Shown one piece after another: positions 1-7,141 of a stretch of 41,016 nt of DNA (positions within the stretch are counted from its first letter, which is position 1; each line of letters starts with the position of its first letter). The notes beneath the pieces are model-generated. The model made no database searches, was not told the DNA's origin, and saw nothing but the letters and a program-made list of their open reading frames with translations. The stretch comes from UBA1756 sp045130235 (GTDB taxonomy: Bacteria; Bacteroidota; Bacteroidia; Bacteroidales; WCHB1-69): positions 1 to 41,016 of the forward strand of contig JBGUPJ010000047.1 in the NCBI GenBank assembly GCA_045130235.1, read 5' to 3'. Made by a program: the position numbers and the translations under genes.

Positions 1-149
1 CATCCCCCACCCATCCCCTCTGAATTCACAGCCAGTCCGGGGGACGTAGAGTGAGGATATTTGTCAGATTATCAGCATCTTTCTGCACCTTGCTAGCGGA
101 TTTTCACCCGCCGGCCGTGCCTCCGGCCCCTTCCGGCCGCTATAAACCA
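1..149. other. Gene-free left edge
   Basis: I see no convincing gene here. Positions 105-140 are GC-rich with repeated CCGGCC-type words, and the reading frames that cross it look like chance. It lies beyond the 3' end of the tmRNA gene, past its terminator. Confidence 0.4.
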
Positions 150-187
150 AAAAGACACCGACAATCTTCTGATTATCAGTGTCTTTT
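150..187 (-). terminator. Intrinsic terminator downstream of ssrA
   Basis: A 9-bp perfect inverted repeat (150-158 with 179-187) encloses a loop that can itself pair (CTGAT/ATCAG). Read on the minus strand, the stem ends in a T run, as expected for a rho-independent terminator of ssrA. A second GC-rich hairpin (198-213) sits between it and the tmRNA 3' end. Confidence 0.7.
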
Positions 188-221
188 GCTGTTTTCAGGG
201 GAACGGTTTCCCCTTTTCAAG

Positions 222-605
222 TGGAGCCGGCGGGAGTCGAACCCGCGTCCAAACTTGCTGCAGAGATGCTTTCTACACGTTTAGTCACCGTTTGCTTGTC
301 GGCGCGTGGCAGGTACGGGACCAACCAACCCCGCGCTTATCTTCTAAACTTCGCTCACGCATCGAAGCCTGCGCTCGCTATCCATTCCTTTATGATACTT
401 CTGGCCGGCCGCCGAACGGCAGGGCTGCCGGGGAAGCACCCAGTGCCACGGACCTTGTCCGGGTTCCGGGATTCGCCGCGATTAGGCAGCGAAAGCATAG
501 TTGTTGCCATTTATTGGCTAAGAGAGTTAGTTTTTAACGGAACCGTCTCACAACCTCCGACGTGCTTACAAATCCACACACATGCTGTCAAAACCAAACG
601 ACCCC
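222..605 (-). ncRNA. ssrA: Transfer-messenger RNA (tmRNA)
   Basis: tmRNA rescues stalled ribosomes and tags the incomplete protein for proteolysis, working with SmpB. The 5' end on the minus strand reads GGGGTCG (605-599), which pairs over seven base pairs, with G-U pairs, with CGGCTCC near the 3' end. This is followed by the usual GGTTTTGACAGC segment. The 3' end carries a T-arm with GGTTCGACTCCCGCC, discriminator A at 222, and no encoded CCA. The mRNA-like part (about 508-482) encodes a tag ending GNNYAFAA followed by TAA. The exact resume codon is uncertain; GGC at 508-506 is the likeliest, by analogy with Bacteroidota tags that start with G. Length is 384 nt. The penultimate hydrophobic residue is Phe rather than the common Leu. 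No clear TAnnTTTG promoter is visible in the 56 nt upstream. Confidence 0.93.
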
Positions 606-661
606 ATTGTGCGGTTCGGCTGCCCTTGGCTCGCACGCCGCCGGACAACCGTTTCCTTTCT

Positions 662-1087
662 TTACTTCACCTCACCGCTGGTCTTCAACACCACACGGTC
701 GGTCTCCGCATTCGACATCACGGTCACCCACTTGCTGATGAGCCCCGTATGCTTGGCGGTATAGGTCACCTTGATCACCCCGGTCTTGCCCGGCATCACC
801 GGCTTCTTCGACCAGTCCACCTCCGTGCAGTCGCAGTTGGTGGTGACATTGTCCAAGATCAAAGGCTTCTTGCCCGTGTTGGTATAAACCATCTCGATGG
901 TCTTCACATCACCCACATGCAAAGTGCCATAATCAATGGTCTTTTTGGCGAACGAAATCTCGGCGCCCGTGACGTTCGTCGCAGCGGCGGTATTCTTCTC
1001 GGTAGAAGAAGATTTTGAAGCATTGCTCTGTGCCATGCCCAAGTTGGCTACCAACAGGATGGCGAATGCAATCAGTAACTTTTTCAT
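662..1087 (-). CDS. DUF1573 domain secreted protein (copy 2)
   Basis: A 141-residue exported protein of the DUF1573 family, whose function is not established. An N-terminal signal peptide (MKKLLIAFAILL... ending GMAQ) is followed by a low-complexity Ser/Thr/Ala stretch and one Ig-like DUF1573 domain. Family hallmarks are the phrase IDYGTLHVGD, then YTNTGKKPL and the Cys motif NCDCTEVDW. I chose the ATG at 1087; a TTG two codons upstream is possible but less likely. It lies 35 bp downstream of a paralogue with the same architecture, so the pair is a tandem duplication and probably co-transcribed. Its stop is only 56 bp from the tmRNA 5' end. Confidence 0.85.
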   Translation of the reverse strand: MKKLLIAFAILLVANLGMAQSNASKSSSTEKNTAAATNVTGAEISFAKKTIDYGTLHVGDVKTIEMVYTNTGKKPLILDNVTTNCDCTEVDWSKKPVMPGKTGVIKVTYTAKHTGLISKWVTVMSNAETDRVVLKTSGEVK

Positions 1088-1122
1088 CTTCAAAAATTTT
1101 ATAGATAATCCTTATTTCGTGT

Positions 1123-1620
1123 TTAGTTGGTGGCCTTCATCATCGGGCTCTGCTGTTCGGGCACCGACTCCACCGGTTTCTCACTGATGTACCCTTTGAT
1201 ATGCAGCACCACGCTGTTGTTGACGGCATCGGAGCTAACAGTAATCGACTTGTTGATAGTGCCGATGCGGTTGGTATCGTATTTAACCTTGATAACACCC
1301 GTTCCTTTTGGGGGAATAGGATCTTTCGGCCATGAAGGCACGGTGCAACCACAAGAAGCCTTGCAATTGGTGATGGTCAGCGGAGCCTTGCCAGTGTTCT
1401 TGAACTTGAACTCGCATTCGCCATTATCACCCTTGTAAATATTGCCATAATCATACTCAAGGGCTTCAAAAGTGATTTCTGCCACTTTGACTTTTTTGTT
1501 GTCTTTACTCTTCTCGGTTTTGGCCTCCTGCTTTTTACCATTCTGCGCATCGCTCTGCGCAAAAGAGGTGAAAGAGGCGAAGAACATGACGATGAGAGTG
1601 AGAATAAGCGATTTTTTCAT
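1123..1620 (-). CDS. DUF1573 domain secreted protein (copy 1)
   Basis: A 165-residue paralogue of the next gene downstream. It has a signal peptide (MKKSLILTLIVMFF... ending SFAQ), a Lys-rich spacer to about residue 45, then a single DUF1573 domain with the hallmark YDYGNIYKGD, FKFKNTGKAPL and the three-cysteine segment CKASCGCTVPSW. In this family the fold is an Ig-like beta sandwich; the molecular role is unknown. The tail (ESVPEQQSPMM) is hydrophilic. It starts 69 bp after aroQ ends and no good TAnnTTTG element is visible in that gap, so it may be read through from the ftsB-aroQ transcript. Confidence 0.85.
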   Translation of the reverse strand: MKKSLILTLIVMFFASFTSFAQSDAQNGKKQEAKTEKSKDNKKVKVAEITFEALEYDYGNIYKGDNGECEFKFKNTGKAPLTITNCKASCGCTVPSWPKDPIPPKGTGVIKVKYDTNRIGTINKSITVSSDAVNNSVVLHIKGYISEKPVESVPEQQSPMMKATN

Positions 1621-1689
1621 GATATGTGTAATTTGATTATTTTCTAAAATGACAAAAACGATGTTTTGATGAAATTATTGGTGACAAGT

Positions 1690-2103
1690 TTAATTTTTAA
1701 TAAAAGATTGGATGGCGAGAGCGTACCCCTGAAGCCCGAAGCCGGAGATAAAACCCTTGCAGCAGCCTGCCAGACAGGATTTGCGGCGGTACTGCTCGCG
1801 GGAGAATATATTGGAGATGTGAACCTCCACCACCGACGTTGTCACCGCCTTCACGGCATCAGCAAGCACAATGGCGGTGTGGGTATAAGCCCCCGGATTG
1901 AGAATGATACCATCGTAATCAGCAGCATGAATGCGACCCACAATCTCTTCCAATGCATCCGACTGGAAAAAGTCAATCTGCACATTCGGAAACTGCTGTC
2001 GGAGCCCGCACAAATACTCCTCAAAGGTAACATGTCCATAGACATTCACCTCACGGGTACCCAACAACCCCAAATTCACTCCGTTGATAATCAGTATCTT
2101 CAT
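1690..2103 (-). CDS. aroQ: Type II 3-dehydroquinate dehydratase
   Basis: Converts 3-dehydroquinate to 3-dehydroshikimate in the shikimate pathway, as a small dodecameric cytosolic enzyme. The 137-residue length is close to the family norm. Expected active-site residues are visible: Asn10, Arg17 and Tyr22 in the N-terminal loop, Asn69 and His75 in the ILNPGAYTHT motif, His95 in VEVHISN, and Arg103/Arg107. The usual N-terminal signature NGPNLNLLG is altered to NGVNLGLLG, but the catalytic Arg and Tyr are kept. The ATG overlaps the stop of the upstream ftsB-like gene by one base (TAATG arrangement), suggesting translational coupling. Confidence 0.93.
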   Translation of the reverse strand: MKILIINGVNLGLLGTREVNVYGHVTFEEYLCGLRQQFPNVQIDFFQSDALEEIVGRIHAADYDGIILNPGAYTHTAIVLADAVKAVTTSVVEVHISNIFSREQYRRKSCLAGCCKGFISGFGLQGYALAIQSFIKN

Positions 2104-2420
2104 TATTTTATAATAAACACATCCTCATTCTCCTTCTTCATATTCAACTGCTCACGGCGATAACGCTCCAAGGTCATCGAATCATTACGAATGCCCTTAT
2201 AAATGCTCTGAATCTCCACATTCTTTTTCTGCTTCTCGTTTTCAACCTCCTTCTCCTTAATTTTATCATTCAACTTCTTGTGCACATGATAGTTGCTGTC
2301 AGAGAAAATAAAAATATACGCCACAGCAAGCAATACTACGGCAGCATACATGATGAGCCGTTTCTTCCAATTGAAGTTGTGGAAAACATTGCTGATGTTA
2401 AACTTCCTTCTATCTGCCAT
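2103..2420 (-). CDS. FtsB/DivIC-like septum formation initiator
   Basis: A 105-residue bitopic membrane protein. A short cytosolic N-terminus with basic residues (NWKKR) precedes one membrane segment (about residues 22-40, LIMYAAVVLLAVAYIFIF). A periplasmic coiled coil rich in Lys/Glu/Asn follows (about 45-80), then a segment ending RREQLNMKKENEDVFIIK. The YRREQLNM..E.ED pattern near the C-terminus is typical of the FtsB/DivIC family, which bridges FtsQ and FtsL in the divisome. It is first in a run with aroQ and is preceded by a good -7 element. FtsB and DivIC cannot be separated by sequence here. Confidence 0.82.
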   Translation of the reverse strand: MADRRKFNISNVFHNFNWKKRLIMYAAVVLLAVAYIFIFSDSNYHVHKKLNDKIKEKEVENEKQKKNVEIQSIYKGIRNDSMTLERYRREQLNMKKENEDVFIIK

Positions 2421-2439
2421 GACGCTATTTTTGAGCCTG

Positions 2440-2447
2440 CAAAAGTA
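2440..2447 (-). promoter_or_regulatory. Bacteroidota -7 element for ftsB-aroQ
   Basis: The minus strand reads TACTTTTG, matching the Bacteroidota sigma-70 -7 consensus TAnnTTTG, about 20-30 bp upstream of the ftsB-like start. No clear -33 TTTG is seen. Confidence 0.6.
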
Positions 2448-2528
2448 CGAGTTTTTTTTGAATTGTGTGATGTAATATTTCTGTCTTTATAAATTGCTTT
2501 TGAATGAATAAAATTGCAAACTTTGTTG

Positions 2529-2536
2529 TATATTTG
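2529..2536 (+). promoter_or_regulatory. Bacteroidota -7 element for pepD
   Basis: TATATTTG followed by CC matches TAnnTTTG. It predicts a pepD leader of roughly 90 nt. Confidence 0.6.
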
Positions 2537-2634
2537 CCGCCTCAAACTCTGTATTTCTGCCTTCCACTCCCTCCTTTTATCTGAAATCAATCATTTTATC
2601 CAATAAATCAACATCTTAATTAAAATCAATTACT

Positions 2635-4095
2635 ATGGGAGAATTATCAAAATTGTACCCCAAATCATTATGGGAAATTTTTGACAACATCTGCGCTATT
2701 CCGCATCCGTCGAAACACGAGGAGAAACTCGCCGCCTGGATGATGGATTGGGCCAAGAAGAACAATATCGAGTGCAAGCAGGATGCCACCGGCAACCTCG
2801 TGTTCCGCAAACCGGCCACCAAGGGCATGGAGAACCGCGTTCCCGTGATCTTGCAGGCCCATATCGACATGGTGCCGCAGGCCAACGCCAGCACGAAACA
2901 CGACTTCACCAAAGACCCCATCAAACCGCGCATTTGCGAAGACGGTTGGGTACGCGCTACCGGCACCACCCTCGGTGCTGACAACGGTATCGGCGGTTCT
3001 GCCGCTCTGGCCGTGCTCGCCTCCAAGGATGTGGCTCACGGTCCGCTGGAAGTGCTCCTCACCGTTGACGAAGAGACCGGCATGACGGGAGCTTTCGGCC
3101 TGAAGAAGGGTGCCCTCAAGGGTGAAATCCTCATCAACCTTGACTCCGAAACCGAGGGCGAGCTCTATGTGGGTTGCGCCGGCGGTCTCGACGGTGTCAT
3201 CACCATGAACTACCGCAATACGGCCGTTCCCGCTGGCATGAAGGGCTACCAGATTGTCATCACCGGCCTCAACGGCGGCCACTCCGGCATGGACATCAAC
3301 CTCGGTCGCGCCAACGCCAACAAGCTGATGACCCGCGTGCTGAGCACGGCTGCCGAGAAGTGCGGCATCCGTCTCGCCTCCTTCGTGGGCGGCAACCTGC
3401 GCAACGCCATCCCGCGTGAGGCCGTTGCCATCGTGGCAGTGCCCGAAGCCAACGAAAAGGCCCTCACCAAGCTCGTCAACGCCTTCGCCAAGACCGCCAA
3501 GGCTGAGTTCTCCGCTACCGAGCCCAACATGACCATCAAGGCCAAAGCCATCGACGTGCCCGCCAAGGTGATGCCCGAAGCTATTCAGGAGAAACTGCTC
3601 GGCATGGTGTTCGCACTGCCCAACGGCGTACTCCGTATGAGCGACAGCATGCCCGGCCTCGTGGAGACCTCCAACAACCTCGCCGTGGTGAACGCCCAGA
3701 ACGGCAAGATCCAGATCATCTCCCTGATGCGCAGCTCTGTGGACAGCGCCAAGGATGCCGTGGGACAGAAGATGACCGCCGTTGCCCGCCTTGCCGGTGC
3801 CGACATCGTGCTCGAGGCTGGCTACCCGGGCTGGAAGCCGAACATGGAATCTCCGATTCTGCAGACCGCCAAGAAGGTGTACAAGGACAAATTCAAGAAA
3901 GATCCCGCTTTCATGGCCATCCATGCTGGTTTGGAATGTGCTCTCTTCAGCGTCAACTATCCGAACTGGGACATGATCTCCTTCGGACCCACCATCATGC
4001 ATCCGCACTCACCCGATGAGCGCGTGAACATCGAGAGCGTGGGCAAATTCTGGGATTTCATCGTGGCTCTGCTCAAGAACATTCCCAAGAAATAA
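2635..4095 (+). CDS. pepD: Aminoacyl-histidine dipeptidase (M20 family)
   Basis: A cytosolic zinc dipeptidase (peptidase D, beta-alanyl-histidine dipeptidase type) that cleaves dipeptides such as Xaa-His. The 486-residue length fits the family. Metal and catalytic residues are visible in order: His76 and Asp78 in LQAHIDMVPQ, bridging Asp116 in LGADNGIG, Glu146-Glu147 in VDEETGMTGA, Asp170 in NLDSE, and a C-terminal His near 458 in MHPHSPDE. The lid/dimerisation domain lies between about residues 185 and 390. No signal peptide is present. It is monocistronic, with its own -7 element upstream and a strong terminator downstream. The coding strand is markedly GC-rich and regular in codon use, suggesting high expression. 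Confidence 0.94.
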   Translation: MGELSKLYPKSLWEIFDNICAIPHPSKHEEKLAAWMMDWAKKNNIECKQDATGNLVFRKPATKGMENRVPVILQAHIDMVPQANASTKHDFTKDPIKPRICEDGWVRATGTTLGADNGIGGSAALAVLASKDVAHGPLEVLLTVDEETGMTGAFGLKKGALKGEILINLDSETEGELYVGCAGGLDGVITMNYRNTAVPAGMKGYQIVITGLNGGHSGMDINLGRANANKLMTRVLSTAAEKCGIRLASFVGGNLRNAIPREAVAIVAVPEANEKALTKLVNAFAKTAKAEFSATEPNMTIKAKAIDVPAKVMPEAIQEKLLGMVFALPNGVLRMSDSMPGLVETSNNLAVVNAQNGKIQIISLMRSSVDSAKDAVGQKMTAVARLAGADIVLEAGYPGWKPNMESPILQTAKKVYKDKFKKDPAFMAIHAGLECALFSVNYPNWDMISFGPTIMHPHSPDERVNIESVGKFWDFIVALLKNIPKK

Positions 4096-4120
4096 GCGAC
4101 ACATTTACTAATAAGTAGCG

Positions 4121-4155
4121 ACAGGAGGATGCCGGAAGGTGTCCTCCTGTTTTTA
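4121..4155 (+). terminator. Intrinsic terminator after pepD
   Basis: A perfect 9-bp stem (ACAGGAGGA at 4121-4129 with TCCTCCTGT at 4142-4150) is followed by TTTTTATT. Confidence 0.9.
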
Positions 4156-4282
4156 TTGTGCCCACAAATTCTTCCAAAATCGCTAACATTCTCTATGCCA
4201 AAAACTTGCAGAGTGTAAAAGAGCGATTTTTCAAATCATTGTTATTGAAACAATTATCCCTACAAAAAATATTTTTACGAAA

Positions 4283-4315
4283 TTGATAACAAATGAATTT
4301 TCTGCTGTATCTTTG
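4283..4315 (+). promoter_or_regulatory. Promoter of DUF5618-like gene
   Basis: TTG at 4283-4285 and TATCTTTG at 4308-4315 form a plausible Bacteroidota -33/-7 pair with 22 bp between them. Transcription would begin close to the palindrome at 4323. Confidence 0.65.
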
Positions 4316-4322
4316 CGATGCC

Positions 4323-4354
4323 TGGTAGAGACGTTGCGCGCAACGTCTCTACCA
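4323..4354. repeat. Perfect 32-bp palindrome in a 5' leader
   Basis: Two 16-nt arms (TGGTAGAGACGTTGCG and its exact complement) abut with no spacer. The core AGACGTTGCGCGCAACGTCT resembles dispersed palindromic (REP-like) repeats common in Bacteroidota intergenic DNA. In the transcript it would form a long hairpin just after the predicted transcription start and 16 nt before the start codon at 4371. Confidence 0.9.
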
Positions 4355-4370
4355 AATTAATCTAAACATC

Positions 4371-4781
4371 ATGGAACTCGAAAATCCTATTGAAGAGGCC
4401 CGCCGCTATGTGGCGAATGCCGAAGAAATTATCAAAAACTCGAAATTGGATCCCGAAACCAATCTTTACAGGGACAAGAAGTATGTCCGCATTGCTGGCG
4501 ACACGCTGTGGAAGGGATGCCTGATTGCCTTAGATGCGGTGTTAGGGGTGCGGAAGGGTAAAGGCCGTCCCTCCATAGCAAAATATCAGGAGGCTGCCGC
4601 CAAACGCGACCGCAAACTTCTTCAGTTTGTCAATACCGGCTACGAAACCCTGCACTTGCACATGGGGTACGATGGAAATAAAGGCAAGAAGGTGTGCGAT
4701 GCCGGGTTCGATTATGCCAACGCCATCATCAACCGTTGCGAACTGCTGTACCCTAATAGCCCCTCTCCGCAAGTGGCTTAA
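4371..4781 (+). CDS. Small helical protein, DUF5618-like
   Basis: A 136-residue, apparently all-alpha cytosolic protein without signal peptide or membrane segment. It resembles the Bacteroidota DUF5618 family. Recognisable elements are NPIEEARRYVANAEEII at the start, DKKYVRIAGDTLWKGCLIALDAVLG in the middle (residues about 34-59), and HLHMGYDGNKG near residue 100. The pattern of paired helices recalls HEPN-type four-helix bundles, but I see no RxxxxH RNase motif, so no nuclease role is claimed. Function is unknown. It is monocistronic and convergent with nadD, with a palindromic hairpin in its leader. Confidence 0.65.
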   Translation: MELENPIEEARRYVANAEEIIKNSKLDPETNLYRDKKYVRIAGDTLWKGCLIALDAVLGVRKGKGRPSIAKYQEAAAKRDRKLLQFVNTGYETLHLHMGYDGNKGKKVCDAGFDYANAIINRCELLYPNSPSPQVA

Positions 4782-4826
4782 CTATCTGTAAACATTAAGC
4801 GGGTTGAGCAGGCTTTCAACGGCCTC

Positions 4827-5408
4827 TTACTTTCTCCGATAGAATCCCATCTCGTCGATGCACTGCGCTACTTTGGGGTGGAGACAATATTGTACGGATT
4901 TGCCCTCCGCGATGGAGTTGCGAATCATGGTGGCGGAGATTTCCATGAGTGGCGAGTTGACCATCTGCACGTTGGGCAGAGCCTTCCACTTCCCGCCGTC
5001 GCAGCCAGGGCGCGGATAGACGTAGATGGCGTAATTCTCCAAGATGAACTCGTAATTTTTCCACTTGTCGATGGTCTGGAGGTTGTCCTCGCCCATGATG
5101 AGTACAAACTCCTTGTCGGGATACTTCTCAGTGAGCCGCACCAGCGTGTGGCTGGTGTAGGAGGGGAGCGGCAGTCCGAACTCGATGTCGCAGGAGCGGA
5201 AACGGGCGTCGTCCTCCACGGCGAGGTTCACCATGTAGAGCCGCTGGTGACCGTTGAGCAGCGACTCCTTCTTCTTAAGCGGGTTGTTGGGCGACACCAC
5301 AAACCACACCTCCTTCAGGTCGGTATTCTCCACAAAATATTCAGCTATAATGAGATGGCCGATATGGATGGGATTGAAGGAGCCGAAGAAGAGACCTACT
5401 TTTGACAT
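4827..5408 (-). CDS. nadD: Nicotinate-nucleotide adenylyltransferase
   Basis: Adenylates nicotinate mononucleotide to deamido-NAD in NAD synthesis. The 193-residue length is typical. The nucleotidyltransferase HxGH motif is in the phrase GSFNPIHIGH (His15, His18). The C-terminal ISATMIRNSI segment corresponds to the ISSTxIR motif that binds ATP phosphates. The motif ending MGEDNLQTIDKWKN matches the family's central signature. Its start overlaps the end of gmk by 13 nt, so the two are one transcription unit read from the promoter near 6000. It is convergent with the DUF5618-like gene, with 45 bp between. Confidence 0.95.
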   Translation of the reverse strand: MSKVGLFFGSFNPIHIGHLIIAEYFVENTDLKEVWFVVSPNNPLKKKESLLNGHQRLYMVNLAVEDDARFRSCDIEFGLPLPSYTSHTLVRLTEKYPDKEFVLIMGEDNLQTIDKWKNYEFILENYAIYVYPRPGCDGGKWKALPNVQMVNSPLMEISATMIRNSIAEGKSVQYCLHPKVAQCIDEMGFYRRK

Positions 5409-5965
5409 AAGAAATCGTTGACTAACTGACAGGCCTTCTGTTGGGCGTCGGCGAGGATGTCGTTCACCAGAATCACGTCAAACTGGTTGGCGAAGGTGAG
5501 TTCGTACTCAGCCTTGTCGATGCGTTTTTTGAGGGTTTCGGGCGTTTCGGTGCCACGTCCCACGAGGCGTTTTTTCAAGTCCTCGACAGTGGGCGGCTGG
5601 ATGAAGATGGAGAGGGCCCTTTCGCCGTAATACTTCTTGATGTTGATGCCGCCGAGCACATCCACGTCGAAAATCACCACCTTGCCTTCGTTGCCGAGGC
5701 GGTCCACCTCCGACTTGAGAGAGCCGTAGTACTGTCCGGCGTACACCTCCTGCCATTCGAGGAAGTCGCCATCGGCAATACGCTTCTGAAAGTCGGGAAC
5801 GGTGATAAAATAGTAGTCTTTACCATCGGTTTCCATCTCGCGTTTGGCGCGTGTGGTGGCGGAAATGGAGAAAGAAAGTACGGGAATATTTTCGAGAAGA
5901 TGGCGCACGATGGAGGTCTTTCCTGCTCCGGAAGGTGCCGATACAACGATTAACTTATTTTGCAT
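5396..5965 (-). CDS. gmk: Guanylate kinase
   Basis: Phosphorylates GMP to GDP using ATP. The 189-residue length is normal. The P-loop is SAPSGAGKTS (Lys16), preceded by a short strand. The GMP-binding region shows FSISATTRAKREMETDGKDYYF (around residues 32-53; key Arg and Tyr residues visible), then FLEWQEVYAGQYYG and the Walker-B-like VIFDVDVLGGINIKK. The lid contains RLVGRGTETPETLKKRI. It is the first gene of the gmk-nadD unit, with a -7 element about 30 bp upstream. Confidence 0.96.
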   Translation of the reverse strand: MQNKLIVVSAPSGAGKTSIVRHLLENIPVLSFSISATTRAKREMETDGKDYYFITVPDFQKRIADGDFLEWQEVYAGQYYGSLKSEVDRLGNEGKVVIFDVDVLGGINIKKYYGERALSIFIQPPTVEDLKKRLVGRGTETPETLKKRIDKAEYELTFANQFDVILVNDILADAQQKACQLVNDFLCQK

Positions 5966-5994
5966 AAGCGGATTAGTTTAGAATTTTAGGCTGA

Positions 5995-6002
5995 CAAAAT
6001 TA
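5995..6002 (-). promoter_or_regulatory. -7 element for gmk-nadD
   Basis: The minus strand reads TAATTTTG (TAnnTTTG), about 30 bp upstream of the gmk start codon. Confidence 0.6.
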
Positions 6003-6093
6003 CACTAATTTTTTCAATATCAAACAGAAAGAAGGGTGAAGAGGATGAAAAAATTATTTTTTCAAAAAAGATGTTCCGTATTGATTTTTTTTC

Positions 6094-6101
6094 TAATTTT
6101 G
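6094..6101 (+). promoter_or_regulatory. -7 element for tRNA-Pro
   Basis: TAATTTTG followed by C matches TAnnTTTG and lies 16 bp before the tRNA 5' end. Confidence 0.6.
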
Positions 6102-6117
6102 CAGCCGCAAAAATGAA

Positions 6118-6191
6118 CGGGGTGTGGCGCAGTTGGCTAGCGTACTTGCATGGGGTGCAAGGGGTCGGAAGTTCGAGTCTTCTCACCCCGA
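6118..6191 (+). tRNA. tRNA-Pro (anticodon GGG)
   Basis: A full cloverleaf folds by hand. The acceptor CGGGGTG pairs with CACCCCG; the D stem is GCGC/GCGT; the anticodon stem CTTGC/GCAAG encloses loop ATGGGGT with anticodon GGG at 6152-6154 and G37; the T arm is GGAAG-TTCGAGT-CTTCT; the discriminator is A. C1 and G37 are typical of bacterial tRNA-Pro. CCA is not encoded. Confidence 0.96.
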
Positions 6192-6200
6192 CGTTCAAAG

Positions 6201-6229
6201 AAAGGCAATCCGAATGGGTTGCCTTTTTT
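6201..6229 (+). terminator. Terminator after tRNA-Pro
   Basis: The stem AAAGGCAA (6201-6208) pairs with TTGCCTTT (6219-6226) and leads into a T run. Confidence 0.88.
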
Positions 6230-6285
6230 GTTTTAAAATTTTCCTTGCAGATAGGATTGCTTTGCATCACGCCTCTACGAAACAA

Positions 6286-6314
6286 AAAAGGCCCGCATTT
6301 TCATGCAGGCCCTT
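6286..6314 (-). terminator. Terminator of the 235-residue T9SS cargo gene
   Basis: On the minus strand a GC-rich stem (GGGCCTGCAT against ATGCGGGCC) with a short loop ends in TTTTTT, 23 bp beyond the stop codon. Confidence 0.85.
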
Positions 6315-6336
6315 TAGATGGAAAGAAAATCAGTGA

Positions 6337-7044
6337 TTAGCGAACCACATTGACTTTCTTGGTAGTAACATTCTGACCGTCAACGATACGTACGATGTAC
6401 ATACCTTTGGCGAGAGAAGAAGCGTCGATAGCCTGGTTAGCGGAAGCGCTCTCCACGCTGTTGACCATGCGGCCGTTCATGTCGAACACGCTCACCTGTG
6501 CGCCTTCAGCATTGGCAACATAGATAACATTGGTAGCGGGGTTCGGGTAAACGCTGATTTCGCCAGCAGCGATTTCGTTCACACCATTACCTCCACGGGT
6601 AACATTGATGCAAGCGGTATTGTTGGAGGCATCGGGATCGGTGGCAGAACCAACGATACGAACAGTCCAGCACATTTCAAAAGTGCCTTCCAAACCCAGT
6701 TCTTCCATCTGGTCAGCAGTAAACAAAGTAGCACCCAAAGCGGTAGTATTACCAGCGGTCAGCTGTGCCATTTGAGAACCCGGCTGATACAAAGAACCAA
6801 TGGGCATATCTGCGATGGTGACATCAAAGTACACAGTATCAGCAGCAGCAGGAACATCGGGACCATTGTTCGTAACAGCTACATACGGAGAGAAGTCATC
6901 CGTCAGAGAAAGGGTGTAAGCATCGGTCAACTGGGCTTGGGTACCCACAACTTCGCAGAAACCAACCAGACCATAATCAACAGTCTGAGCGTTCACGGCA
7001 ACAAAAGTCATCATTGCTGCAAAAAGGGTAAAAAGTTTTTTCAT
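6337..7044 (-). CDS. Small T9SS cargo protein (paralogue A)
   Basis: A 235-residue secreted protein. The signal peptide (MKKLFTLFAAMMTFVAVNAQ) is followed by an Ig-like region of about 130 residues, then a type A T9SS C-terminal sorting domain (from about residue 160). The sorting domain shows the usual features: VYPNPATN, VFDMNGRMV, LAKGMYIVRI and a basic end KKVNVVR. The middle region contains VDYGLVGF, NNGPDVPA, DTVYFDV and VRIVGSATDPDASNN, all shared with the gene at 7142-7837, so the two are tandem paralogues. It has its own -7 element and terminator and is probably transcribed alone. Export through the outer membrane with possible surface attachment is inferred from the sorting domain; no enzymatic motif is seen. 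Confidence 0.88.
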   Translation of the reverse strand: MKKLFTLFAAMMTFVAVNAQTVDYGLVGFCEVVGTQAQLTDAYTLSLTDDFSPYVAVTNNGPDVPAAADTVYFDVTIADMPIGSLYQPGSQMAQLTAGNTTALGATLFTADQMEELGLEGTFEMCWTVRIVGSATDPDASNNTACINVTRGGNGVNEIAAGEISVYPNPATNVIYVANAEGAQVSVFDMNGRMVNSVESASANQAIDASSLAKGMYIVRIVDGQNVTTKKVNVVR

Positions 7045-7088
7045 AATGTTTTTAATTTTAGTTAATAATAAGATGAAATTTTGAACGG

Positions 7089-7096
7089 CAAAATTA
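7089..7096 (-). promoter_or_regulatory. -7 element for T9SS paralogue A
   Basis: The minus strand reads TAATTTTG followed by CC, 45 bp upstream of the start codon at 7044. Confidence 0.62.
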
Positions 7097-7141
7097 CATA
7101 TTTTTCTAAAACATTATTCTTAAAAATGCTAAAAAAATGAT

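Noticed and set aside
179..1018. 279-codon plus-strand frame over the tmRNA and a DUF1573 gene
   Set aside because: It crosses a structured RNA gene and is antisense to a clear DUF1573 protein.
2668..4008. 446-codon antisense frame within pepD
   Set aside because: His/Gly/Val-rich with no recognisable family. The sense frame is a complete PepD with all metal ligands.
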